The notes below the pieces were generated by a model. That model saw nothing but the letters and a program-made list of their open reading frames with translations, was not told the origin of the DNA and did not search any database. 64,000 nucleotides of DNA from NCBI RefSeq assembly GCF_009017415.1, contig NC_092409.1:2976001-3040000 (forward strand). The letters run 5' to 3'. The stretch comes from Aspergillus flavus (taxonomy: Eukaryota; Ascomycota; Eurotiomycetes; Eurotiales; Aspergillaceae). The position numbers and the translations under genes were made by a program. Positions 20,682 through 31,127 of this stretch are shown here, piece after piece. The number at the start of each line of letters is the position of its first letter. Position 1 is the first letter of the stretch.

Positions 20682-21246
20682 TTAGAATCCACGTCCACGT
20701 CCCCGGCCGCGTCCACGGCCCCTGCCGCGAGGGCCACCACGGCCGCCGCCGCCGCGACCGCCACGGTCAGCCTCCTTGCGCGCCTTGTTCTTAGGCTTCG
20801 GCTGGTCGTCAACAAGAAGAGTATCCAGGGGCAGACTGTCCGGGAGAATGTAGTAGCGGATCGTCGAGCCTCGGATGTTGATGGTGTCGAGCGAGATAGG
20901 GTCGCGGCCCTTGGGGGTCATCTTGACGGTGCGCAGCGAGGTGTTCATCTGCGGGGAGACCGAGGTGATTGTGCCATGGAGGATTGTGCCTGAAGGTTGA
21001 GTGTTAGAAGGGAAAGGAAAGAAAAGACGTCTGACTGGATGTGTGCGAGTGTAATCGGTGGGATTGCCAGAGCTGCGGTAGGGAGAGACTGACCATTCTT
21101 CAACTCAATAGTCACCGTCTCATTGGCGCACTTCATCAAAAACCTGGAAGCAAACCACGTCAGTATCAGTCTGCTAGCTTATGGTCGCGAATTGCTTGTG
21201 GAAACAGCTCTTCAATAGCTTGGGCAACATACCGGACGAGCTTCAT
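20682..21246 (-). CDS. smd1: small nuclear ribonucleoprotein Sm-D1
   Basis: Core Sm-ring subunit of the spliceosomal U1, U2, U4 and U5 snRNPs. Exons on the minus strand are 21246-21233 (only 14 nt), 21143-21094 and 20989-20682, giving 123 aa. The spliced N-terminus [20 protein letters not shown] is the classic Sm-D1 opening. The Sm1 motif continues through [17 protein letters not shown], and the Sm2 motif includes [20 protein letters not shown]. The C-terminal tail is a glycine-arginine run (RGGRGG then alternating RG ending GF), the target of symmetric arginine methylation in other eukaryotes. The introns are 84-104 bp with GT..AG ends. The tiny first exon is conserved in position in many filamentous fungi (family knowledge). 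The gene is intact. Confidence 0.96.
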
Positions 21247-21828
21247 GGTGACGTGTACGCGCGATACGCCGAAAAGTCAAATCGAAGAAAGAATGCTCGT
21301 ATTAATATAAGTATTAATACAGAGGTATTATCTGAAAACTGGCGGGTTGGGCGGGACCAAATGTACTTTCAAGCCTTGCGATTGCTGTCTTGCGGCGGTG
21401 ATTGCAGAGGTGGTTCTGCTTAGTCACCCATCCTCACGTTACTCATAGTGCGGGCATTAATCGCATAGCTTAGTCATGCTGTGCATAGAAGCTGGCAAGA
21501 GGTTCTAGAGAGGAGAATAGAGAATTCTTGGTAACTTACAACAGCCATTGGGCGAAAGATCTAAGAATTGAGGGCTTCTATTGATGTGCCTACGAAGCGT
21601 ACACGCCAGAGAAGCATGAGACGTGCCAGCGTTCATTCTTAAGCCATGTTATAATCCGAAAATGCAACATCACACCCGCATCAAATATAGACAGAAACGT
21701 AGAATCTATTCTGTCACAGACTGATCAAATGGTATCTCAAAGGTCGCAAGGAAAACAATAATCCTGAGGAAGCGAAAGCAAAAGAAGTAATCCAATCAAA
21801 TCACCCAACACCATGCCAGTGACATTGG
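21247..21828. other. intergenic, no recognised gene
   Basis: About 580 bp, including the Sm-D1 promoter on its left and the end of the F-box gene on its right. No coding signal seen. Confidence 0.45.
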
Positions 21829-24707
21829 TCATAGAACTCCATGTCGTGCCTTAAAGATGGAGATCTTATCATCATAAAATAGAATTTCCCGTAGCCGAAA
21901 AGACACGCGCGATTTGTTGCTCTCGAGGTCGGAATCGTATCCTTCTGATGAACTGTGGTCGTCTGACGATAGCTCAGAGTTTGACTCAATGGCGCTCCCG
22001 GCGCCGCCATCATCCGAATCATCATCTTCTGTGTCAGACGGTGCCCAGTCATCACTCCCTGGGACGAAGCCTTCACTGTGGCTGTCGTCCGCATCATCGT
22101 AGTCGTATTTCTCACTACGCTTCACTTCAAGGATCTCGTAGCACTTATTGATCATACCAATGTAGCTTATTCCAACTTCGGGGCGAATGGTAACAATATC
22201 AAGGATCTGTAATGCGAGTTCCTTCGGGTCTCGGGGAATAGAATCGGTTATGTGAGGAATATGAAGGGCGCGTAGCTGGGGCATATTGGGGAGCCTCTGG
22301 AGAAAGTAATGCTAAGGAGATTTAGCACAGGATGAACCACAGAGTATTGATAGGGAAAATCTTACCCAGTCCTTAGAATGCATCGTCATCGATAGTTCGC
22401 GCAGCCGTGGCATACGACCGCTAGTAATGAAGGAGATCATTTCCCGAGTGAACATCCATTTACGCCAGCGATGGCTACTGGCGATCTCATTTCCGTTAGG
22501 TGACCTCTCTGTGCTATCAACTAAGATATGTTTCAAACTCATTCGATGGTTACGGATCACATTTCGATAGATTGCGTCAACATGAACAATAGAGTCGTAC
22601 AATGGGGCCTCATGCAAAAATAAGGTTTCCAGTGTATTAGGCGCAATGGAATCCTTGATAAAGAGTAACAGGTAAGGGGACACAGCATCTGTGTGAATAT
22701 GCTTGAGCTTTAGAGAGTACTCCGACGAGGAGCTATTTGTGTCTTTATTTTCTGGTTTTGGACTACCGCGTAGTGCAGCGGACGGAGAAAACTGGCGACG
22801 AAGCGCTCTCCACAACTTTTCATGACCATCGCAGCGAAGGATTGTTAGGGTCGTGATCCGGGTCCAGTCGAGCGCATGCATCATGACAGGGATGGACAAA
22901 CAGACGCGCTCTAGTTCGAAGACTTCCAACTTCAACCTGTCAGGCTTAGAGCTAGTTGTCGAGGCGGACGCAATGGGCTTGTTGACGCCCAAACCTGTGT
23001 TTGAAGGTTCTGGTAGATCTCCAAGTCTTGATGGTTGGGCCGGATGTGGCCCCTCGATCGCTTGGTGGGATGTCACACAATCCATCCTAGGGGCACCAGT
23101 GGTTTTGGGAGAGTGTCCTAGAGGTACCGTATCCGAAAGCTGTGTAGTCGAATGTCCACTAGAAGTGCCGCTACTAGCAACATCCCCAGCTGGCGGAACG
23201 GGCCCGTTAAGGCCCTGGTGACTTCCATGTTGACCCAGTTGCGCCTCTTTCGAGGAAGGCTGATCGGCTGCTAGCTCAAAGGGAAATTGAGTGTGGGGAT
23301 TGCCCAGGAGGACACCGAGTACACCGCCAACTTTTGGCCAACCGGACACCACAGGGTTGGACGCGTCTTGTTGCACAGGAGACCAGCCTCCTAATGCTTT
23401 TAGCCAATTGTATTGGTAAACTCTTGAGGAAATCCCGATGCGTAGTTCTTTTAAGCGCTCCCGTGAGCGTTCGATGAGTACAGCCATTTCCTCGAGATAT
23501 GACGACTCATCTATATCGAGAACGCTTAAGCTCTTCAGCGGGGGTAAGATCGAAAGGGTAGGATACTCTACATGGGCGTAATTTTGTAGACGCGTTGATC
23601 TAGCGGATGGAGAAATAAATGGAGACGGTATTCCCGGGAGTGTCATGTCTGATGGTGTCCGAACTATGCGTATCATGGAGTTATCGTGCCAACGAACCCA
23701 AACACGTTCCAGACGACAGTCATGTCCCGGTCGATCTGCTAGAGATGACAGCGCGATCCAAACGTCCCGCAACACCCCAGTCGGCATATCCCAAATGAAA
23801 GACTCTAGGTTCACCATGCGAGCGATAGCTAACGCTACCAGAGTTCCCAGCATTTTGCCCGTTTCTTTGGTCACAGAGTACTCCTGGACACAGTCCTGCG
23901 GTCCATTTCCCACAGAGAATTTGCGTGTATATTGCGCATAGTGATTCCCTCGACGTATCCTCCGTATGCCGTCTGTCTCAAGTCGGGAGCCTTGTTGAAC
24001 ATGCTGGGCGCTACGGCCGCAGTGATGACAGGGCACAACAGGACGATGGGGTGGAGGAAGCTCGTGAAAAACATCTTCGCCCATTACTAACGTTGCCAAT
24101 CCGTATGAAAGCGCATCGACACCTGTGGGATGGATAGACGGTGACATTGTTTCAGGCCATACGATATCAAACCGAGAGTACATTTGAGGAATAGCTAGAG
24201 CATGCAGACTTGAACATGTTAAAGCTAGAGAGGTCAGGTCGTTTGTATGTGTCACCTATATCGTTAAAGAAAATGATTATATTTAGCAACAGAGGGCAAG
24301 GGTGGTCTAATAAGCAGTGGACCCGTGCTTACTTCTTTAATGATTATCTGCAATAAATCCATGGGTAGGTCAAGCAAATTCAGAGGCTGTCTGGTGACCT
24401 CCACAGCTTTGCCATCGCATACGCGGTTTTCTTCTACCGGTTTCACTTCGGACATCTCGACCTCCTGGGCCCGTAAGCTGTTCGAAGATGGTACTGCAGT
24501 AGAGTCACACAGAGCCCCCTGTTGGCAATTCATGGATTCTAATGCAGGTTGCTTGTACTCCACAGCATGCTCTTGCGCCCCCTCGGAAGTCGTGCTCGCA
24601 CTTGAAAGAAACTCATCATCGTCATCTGAGTGCTGAGTTTCGGCGCTGATTCTATAACCCGCGTACGCGCTGCTGGCCTCTGCCATATTATTGACAGATG
24701 AGGTCAT
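21829..24707 (-). CDS. large F-box protein
   Basis: Probable substrate receptor of an SCF ubiquitin ligase; F-boxes bind Skp1. Exons on the minus strand are 24707-24333, 24255-22366 and 22311-21829, giving 915 aa in frame. The F-box spans the first intron: PLNLLDLPMDLLQIIIKEV, then THTNDLTSLALTCSSLHALA, at about residues 108-150. The ~100 residues before it are acidic and disordered. The large middle exon has leucine-rich, weakly repeated segments (SLSVLDIDESSYLEEMAVLI, TLTILRCDGHEKLW, TLFLHEAPLYD) that could form a degenerate leucine-rich repeat receptor, interrupted by a Ser/Pro/Gly-rich insertion at about residues 460-560. A cysteine pair in VPCHHCG is near residue 195. The C-terminus is highly acidic (DDDSDDGG, SDDHSSSEGYDSD). 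The substrate is unknown. Confidence 0.8.
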
Positions 24708-25831
24708 TGCGTACTAGCTGCGCACAGGTACTCGAGATAGGTATGGGACATTACAAGGCCAACATAAACAAGCGAAGTAGAATGTAGTAGAGCCAGTAAG
24801 AAGATCACGCTCCTTATGTCGCGATGACTCCTGATCGTTTGATTGTTGAGGATGCCGCGAATCTGGCGGGTCAAATCCGGGGTAATCGATATTGGTGAGC
24901 TGAGGTTGCGGCGGCGGGAGCCACCAAATGGATCGTACCACAGAATGATGCCTATCCAATCAAATCCGGTCGTTTTAGACAATTAAAAGTACCTGTGAGA
25001 TAGAAATCGTTTCATAACCGTTCTGGATAGAAGAAATGTGGATATTGCACCGTCTTGTCGGGAGCTGAGCACTTTTAGTGGGTTGCGGAAGGAATGCCGA
25101 CTTCTTTGTTGGTGAAGTTTGGGGTTATTCGTGAGCCTGAGGTCATATAAAGTCACACTAACAGCGGCACGTTCGCCGCCTTAAGCCGATCATTCACCTT
25201 CCCCACAGCGCACGTGCCATTTGTGTAGATATAGTGGACAGCCTGGAGGTTGGTTGACACTGACTATTTCGTCTATAGCTTCAGACAGTTTTTGATGGCT
25301 ACTCATAGTAGTAGTTCGAACAAAACAAAAATCAGTTCTTTGGTCATATAATAATTACTACTTTATTTTTTTGTTATTAGTCATTATTTCAAGTTCTCTC
25401 TAGATTTTATACAGAAATCTATTGAGCAACAAAATGTTAAACAATAATCAAGATATAATAATAGAAAATCTTCTATATAGCTATGAAATAGTACAGAAGA
25501 TTCTCCGCTCTGCCATTACTGCTTCAGTTTACGTAGTCTTTGGAACTCAACAATATATGCAGATTAAAAACGAAATAGCAGGAATGGCAGGAGTCAGAAT
25601 TCCTATCGAGAAGAAGGGAGGGGATGGAAGAGAGGGATATGCATACTATTTATATTGTAGATTTAGCCCTAAGTATGATCTACATCAAAGACAAACAGAC
25701 GGAGAACACTACATCCAAAACATTCAGGAAAACATACATCAGTGTGTGAACTGAACAAAATTAAAAACCCTAAGCATGTAATCACATGATCTTTCCTACA
25801 TCTGATAACTTTGATAGTGGACAGTGGCGTA
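24708..25831. other. AT-rich intergenic region
   Basis: About 1.1 kb between the F-box gene and the 3' end of the GTPase gene. 25320-25480 is strongly AT-rich with runs of TTATTA and ATAATA. An open frame in 25422-25754 begins with a non-ATG codon, has AT-biased composition and no recognisable domain, so I do not call it a gene. Confidence 0.45.
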
Positions 25832-28603
25832 TTATTTACTGGAATCTGCGGTGGAGACCACGTCACAAACCCGACCAACAAAACCCTCAAGTCCCGAAGG
25901 TGAGCCTGAGTTATGTGCAGAAGCCAATGCAGCTGATGCCCCTGGCATGAGAAGTACGCGAGACCCAACTTCAACCCATTCGACCGACGTCACGAAGCAA
26001 CATGTAATCTTAACATCCCCAACATTCAAATTGGTCGAAGACTTGATCATATGGTTTAGTTCGGATGGGTCACCTTTATCGCGATCATTCACATCGCTAT
26101 CAAAGCTGAAGAACTCAGGTTCTGTTGGCGAGGGAGGTGAAGGGACGACTTCGTCATCCGCAAGTGCCATACAAGTCACTTTTACTGTGGATCGAATGTT
26201 GGCAATGTATACGATCGCATTTCCTCCCAATAGCAGTGGTGGTGATAGAGACGAAGCGAACTGACTAGAGTCAAAGCTAGCGATAAAGCCCGTATGGAAT
26301 AATAGTGACTTGGGAATGGAGCTGGTAGGCGGTGCTGGAAAGCTGGCTAGGATGATCCCTTTCCGAACCCTACCAAGCCGAGGAGGCGGCTCGCCTTGGA
26401 AATTGGGGAGGGGCTCCACGCCCACTGTGCCTACTTGGTCTTCAACTAACTTCCGGACGGGCAATCGGAGGTTCCGAACACTGACTACACGGACACGCTG
26501 CCAGTGCGCTTGAGCTGGGTAAGGTATCTTTCCCGGAAAGGATCCTTGGACGAACGAGGTAGAAAAGTCCCCCGATGATGGCCTACTTCGAAAGGGTTCA
26601 GACTGTGGCTGGGTGTCTGAACGCCGCTCTGAACGAACCCTACCTCCGTGTTCCGGTAGGGCGTTGTCTAGAAGAGGTCCGATGACCAGCTCGTCACCTA
26701 TTGAAATCGATCCGTAACGGACCAAGCCACAGAGAACCACACCGTGGTTCTCCTTTGAGGACTGCTCGGCGGACATTGAGTAAACTTTCGACGGAGGAAT
26801 AGCAAACACTTCATCTACATCGAAAATGTTTGTAGGAAGTGCCGGTGGTGGCAGTGCCTTCGACGGAGAAATGGTTCGTAGTGATGGTCTTGCAGGGATT
26901 GGGAGATTGCCCAGCAAAGCATGTAACCTCCCTATCCCCGAGCCATCGACAGCACTTGTAAGGATTATTGGAACGGTGGAAGACCAATCTTCTGTTGTAG
27001 CGATCAGCTTTTTGATTTCCACACTGTCCTTCGGTCCGACGTGGTGCAGGTCTAGTGAAGCCTCAGAACTGCCTGATTGTACAGGCAGTATGGCCGGCCT
27101 TTTGCCCGAAAGCTTCAAAGCCGATAGGACTTTAGTAAGATTTTGTTTCAGGCTAGCGCGAGACGCAAGGTCCATCTTAGTGATGACCACTATTGTAGGG
27201 ATCTCTAACTTATTGCAGAGGTCGAGGTGCGACAAAGCCAAGTTGATATCAGTAGTTTGCTCCGCAGAATCCGGTTGAGACTCCTTTAAGGCCTCATCGT
27301 CACAGTTTGCCGGAATACACAGCAACACATAGTGCGGAGCCCAGCTGACCAGGCCCCGAAGCGTAGACTTTAGATAACGAACTGATCCTGGGAGGTCAGA
27401 GACGAAGGCTAGGCGTCCCTGTGCCGAGGCTGCATGCACATCGTCCCACGCTGCAACATTGCCGGACGAATAATTGACTACGTCGAGGGTGTCCTCGGAC
27501 AGTTCGTTGGCGGCGTATCCTATCAGTTCATGTGCAACTGAGCTAGTGATCCCGGACGAAATTTCGTGCCGATGCTTGAGAAGACCAAGTCTGCTGGTAC
27601 CTCTTCCATTGTCGAGGACAGATGAGGTCAGTGTGCCTAGAAGCGACGATTTCCCAGCTGTAGTTGGGCCAGTGATGGAAATGCGTATTTGCTCCGTTTT
27701 GGTGTGATCGCCCTCCAGTTCTCCTTGTCTAGCCGCCAGTGACGATGACTTGCCCTCGTGGGAACCATTTTTTGGCGATTCAATTCGGTAATAGTCCCAG
27801 TCCGGACTCACTAGAGCCTCAGCAACCCAAAGTTCTTCCGCATGAACTTTGCCAACTTCGGCATTTGGTACACATGCATCCTCGGTCCACTCGCAGTTCC
27901 CAACGATTACCCGACGCAGAATTTCGACCTTGCAACCAAGGCTACCAGCCATCACTTGTAAATTCAACAGGCTTTCTTCCAGCTCGTCATGAGTGAGTCC
28001 GACAAAAGTGCCATCGTCGGCAACTCCGATCTCATACAGAGCACCCTGGCTCTCCTCAAGACCAGGGAGTAAGCGAGCCGGTTTCTGAGGAATTCCAAGT
28101 TCCAATGCTGCCTCTGGGAGAACGGGGAGCACAAGATTGGCAGCGGTAGACGAATGGAAAGGCGAAGACTGCTGTAAGCGCCACAGAAGTTGAGTTGTCA
28201 ATTGCTGCAATCGTTGCTGACGGCTCTGGGTAGAGCGAACTTGAGACTGCTTCGAGGGTGATTCACAACTGGAAGATGTTGGAACTGAGGTTGACAAAGG
28301 CAAGCGGGAGTGATAGGAGCCACCAACGAGATGACCGGTAGACATAGCTGTATAGAGTCTCCTTGCTCGAAGAAGAAGATGCAGCTTGTACTCAGTTGGC
28401 CCTTCTTGCGGCTCCGGCTCTAGCTTCGTAATACCGTAGTCAGATAAGACATTGGGATCTGGACGATCTAGATTGGTAGCGGACTGATTCCGAGTCACAG
28501 TACGGCACCCTGTCCCAGCGACCTGTGGAGTGGAGGATCCGGAAGTGGACCACGGAGAAGAGACCCTTGGAGGGTCAGGATCGTAAGTAAAGATGGACGC
28601 CAT
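25832..28603 (-). CDS. GTPBP1/2-like translational-type GTPase
   Basis: A 923 aa single-exon protein of the GTPBP1/GTPBP2 branch of the EF-Tu/EF1A GTPase superfamily. In animals these act in ribosome rescue or mRNA surveillance; that role is by analogy. Residues 1-290 are a fungal N-terminal part with a disordered Ser-rich start and a GTPBP-like pre-domain (GLTHDELEESLLNLQVMAGS). The P-loop is ITGPTTAGKSSLLGTL near residue 310, followed by LDNGRGTSRLGLLKHRHEI and SSGITSSV, a strong family match. The G3 motif reads SDLPGSVRYLKST near 403, with Ser where EF-Tu-type GTPases have the catalytic His (DxxGH). G4 is VVITKMDLAS near 477. Two beta-barrel domains follow (HGVVLCGLVRYGSISIGDEL, FHTGFIASFDSSQF and GSRVLLMPG). 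The G1 Asp is also missing (GPTT versus GNVD). The protein is otherwise intact. Confidence 0.85.
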   Translation of the reverse strand: MASIFTYDPDPPRVSSPWSTSGSSTPQVAGTGCRTVTRNQSATNLDRPDPNVLSDYGITKLEPEPQEGPTEYKLHLLLRARRLYTAMSTGHLVGGSYHSRLPLSTSVPTSSSCESPSKQSQVRSTQSRQQRLQQLTTQLLWRLQQSSPFHSSTAANLVLPVLPEAALELGIPQKPARLLPGLEESQGALYEIGVADDGTFVGLTHDELEESLLNLQVMAGSLGCKVEILRRVIVGNCEWTEDACVPNAEVGKVHAEELWVAEALVSPDWDYYRIESPKNGSHEGKSSSLAARQGELEGDHTKTEQIRISITGPTTAGKSSLLGTLTSSVLDNGRGTSRLGLLKHRHEISSGITSSVAHELIGYAANELSEDTLDVVNYSSGNVAAWDDVHAASAQGRLAFVSDLPGSVRYLKSTLRGLVSWAPHYVLLCIPANCDDEALKESQPDSAEQTTDINLALSHLDLCNKLEIPTIVVITKMDLASRASLKQNLTKVLSALKLSGKRPAILPVQSGSSEASLDLHHVGPKDSVEIKKLIATTEDWSSTVPIILTSAVDGSGIGRLHALLGNLPIPARPSLRTISPSKALPPPALPTNIFDVDEVFAIPPSKVYSMSAEQSSKENHGVVLCGLVRYGSISIGDELVIGPLLDNALPEHGGRVRSERRSDTQPQSEPFRSRPSSGDFSTSFVQGSFPGKIPYPAQAHWQRVRVVSVRNLRLPVRKLVEDQVGTVGVEPLPNFQGEPPPRLGRVRKGIILASFPAPPTSSIPKSLLFHTGFIASFDSSQFASSLSPPLLLGGNAIVYIANIRSTVKVTCMALADDEVVPSPPSPTEPEFFSFDSDVNDRDKGDPSELNHMIKSSTNLNVGDVKITCCFVTSVEWVEVGSRVLLMPGASAALASAHNSGSPSGLEGFVGRVCDVVSTADSSK

Positions 28604-29614
28604 ACTTCAGGCTGTGGTTCTTATTCGGAACAGCTTGATGATGCGAGTGGTTGAACAGAAAATGACTCAGATAGGTACCAGGCTAGACCGAGGTATACGA
28701 GGGGGTAATAAACAGTGTAAGTGCCAGCAAGCTTGGGATACGTTACATAGGTTGTAGAATGCTAATGATAATCGAGTCATCTTGGGGTACGAATGTCGAC
28801 GTTAGAGATGTAGTTGTGGGCGCAATTGGCCGGAAGCTAGAAAAGTCCTTCCAAAGAGAAGGTCCTGGAAAGAGATCATACAAACATGGACAGTTGTCAC
28901 TTAAAGGGACGCCGACGGCATGGTGGAGAGCATACAGTGAGTCACTTGGTGTTCCCTGAGGAATCAAGGCATCCCATCGTCCTGTACTGGATGACATGTT
29001 CCGGTCAGGTGATGCGTGATGTAAGCATGTAAGGGGCCACGTGGTGGTTACGCGCCTGAGGCACGATGTCAGCATCTGAGGATGTCCCCCCTTCTGCGAA
29101 TAAATTCCTTTTTCTTCCTTCGGGAGAAAATATCAAATGAATGGACAGATAATTTGACTATCAACATTAGTACTTAGGTCCTGTACTTATCAAAAGCGGA
29201 TATTTAGATCAGATCTTTGGGCGCTTAGATGCTTCGCGACTATGCTTTGGAATTGTGTAGTGTAGGCTTAGCCTAAGAAGAAAGTATGTACAATGTATAT
29301 CACTATATCTGTCAATTTAGTGTCCCCTTAACTCCACCAGGTATATAGATATGGATGCAGAGTTGTCTATATGTCTTTTGCAGACTCGCTAAATCCTTAT
29401 CTTGAGAAGGATCTGAAAATTCGTTCGCTGTTCTAGTTTCCCCATGCCGCCGAACTTCGCTCCTGGGAGGGTTTCGAGGGACGAGCTTGTTTCGCTGCAG
29501 TCATCCGACACTGACTTTGAAAAAGGCAACGTGGTGCTCCGAGCTGAACAGTATTGTCGTAGAAGTAGGTCGCTGGAATTCGATGGACAATTCACTCCGT
29601 CACGGGCGCAATCA
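28604..29614. other. intergenic, no recognised gene
   Basis: About 1 kb between the GTPase start and the stop of the zinc-finger gene. Open frames (for example 28743-29075, minus) lack domains and sit in promoter or 3' sequence. Confidence 0.4.
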
Positions 29615-31127
29615 TCACTCGCTTGATGCTTCCCTCCCTCCACCTTTACATTTCCCTTGAGAGACATGAATGTTTCGAGCTGTTGTTCGTGTGAAAACAG
29701 CGCCACAACTGGGGCATTCTGCTTTGGCAACCACGCCGGACTTTTCCCTTTGATGACGGAGCAAATTGCTAAACGTTGAGAATTCACGGCCGTTGCATCC
29801 GTGATCCCAACATTGCGGTTTCGGTCGGAAGCTAATGACGCGGACTTGCTGTTCTGGGTCTGAGCCTGCCGGTGCTGTATCGGGAGACGAGTATACTGTT
29901 CCTGGTGTCATTATATGTTGTGACTGAGGGCTCACTGCTAAAGAGCTTGGATTTGACCTGGAACTTTGACTGTCAGTGTGCAGGTTTAGAAAGAAGTGTG
30001 TGGCGTTTGACTGACGATAGTGAAGGAGCCTGGGAATAATAATATTCTTGATGATTAACTAAGTATGAGGGAGGTCTAGAAGCTAGTCAGTGTCGTGATT
30101 TCCTTTTAGATACCTAGGCCATCTTACGATGAAGTGAACTGATGTTCCGCTATTGTTGGAGGGCTGCCTGCAATGTGGCTGCCGGGGAAGGAATATGGAA
30201 TGGAAGAACTATACAAAGCTGCAAGTCAGTGATTTTGGTCTAACGAGCAGTGGTTGTAGGGAGATGGCCTACCTTCGGGGATGCTGTCGGCTCTGAAGCA
30301 TACCTGGGTGTGGCGAGCATAGATACTGAGGTGCCGGAATTCCCGGTTGATAAAAGCCCTGCGTTGTGGCCTGTGGAGTATGATATCCGACATGGTATCC
30401 AGTCGATGGTGGGAGAGTCTGTGGTTGGGGAAACGGTTGTTGGTCCATAGCCATCGAGGAAGGATGAAGAGGATGTGATGGCCGGCTTTGCCAGCCATAA
30501 CCTAGATGGAGTTAGTTTGGAATGTCATAAACCTGGGTGGATAGATCGTTTTAGGTAATCGTACTGTGTGTGTTATTATCTGCCATGATTGCCATCAAGT
30601 CGGTCTTCAGCTGTGCTTGGATAGATGACTCAAAGCACGGTGTTCTTTGTCATAAAAGTTCTTATTAATAGGTGCTCTAGGTGCAGATCATGGCCAACAT
30701 ACAGTGAGGTTTCTGTCGGGAGCTTCCCTTGGATCTGCTTGGATAGACCAGAGGGCGGTTGATTTTCGTATCCTGGCCTTGAACAGTTGGATTCACAACC
30801 AAGCGGTGTACCAAGAATGACCGGCGTGGTTTCAAACGATGAAGAGGAACTTGAGCTGCTACTAGATCTGGCTGCTGGGTCTTGTCCTTGACTGAAGCCG
30901 GATAGTGCACTTGGACTCTGTAGACCCCAATACGAGTCCGAGGTACTCGGCGGGCTAGTATTCCGCGGCTGTAAAGGCTCAATCCAAGTCGACCGATTAA
31001 GTCCGAAAGAAGAAGCGGATAACTCTGAAGAGCAATCCAGATTCCACAGTGGAGAGCCAGCCAGGTGTCTGTGATTATGACAAGCAAAGTCAGGTAAGTG
31101 ATGTGTTTCAAGTGTTATGGAGGACAT
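29615..31127 (-). CDS. atypical zinc-finger protein, probable transcription factor
   Basis: Probable nuclear DNA-binding protein. My best model has minus-strand exons 31127-30703, 30501-30273, 30029-30016 (14 nt) and 29957-29615, totalling 336 aa in frame with GT..AG ends at every junction. The first ~290 residues are disordered and rich in Ser, Thr and Pro, with a long Ser run ([14 protein letters not shown]). The zinc-binding region is at the C-terminus: [20 protein letters not shown], then QREKSG and [20 protein letters not shown]. The ligands read C-x4-C-x13-H for the first finger and C-x2-C-x12-H-x5-C for the second, so it is not a textbook C2H2 pair. I have met this [16 protein letters not shown] block in other fungal zinc-finger proteins. 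An alternative frame exists in exon 2 (an SPxxGYHVGY-like reading), but only the chosen frame matches both splice phases. Confidence 0.7.

Noticed and set aside
25422..25754. 110-codon frame in AT-rich DNA
   Set aside because: Non-ATG start, AT-driven amino-acid content, no known domain; not enough to call a gene.
29389..29787. 132-codon minus-strand frame
   Set aside because: Overlaps the zinc-finger exon in a different frame; the exon with cysteine/histidine ligands is preferred.
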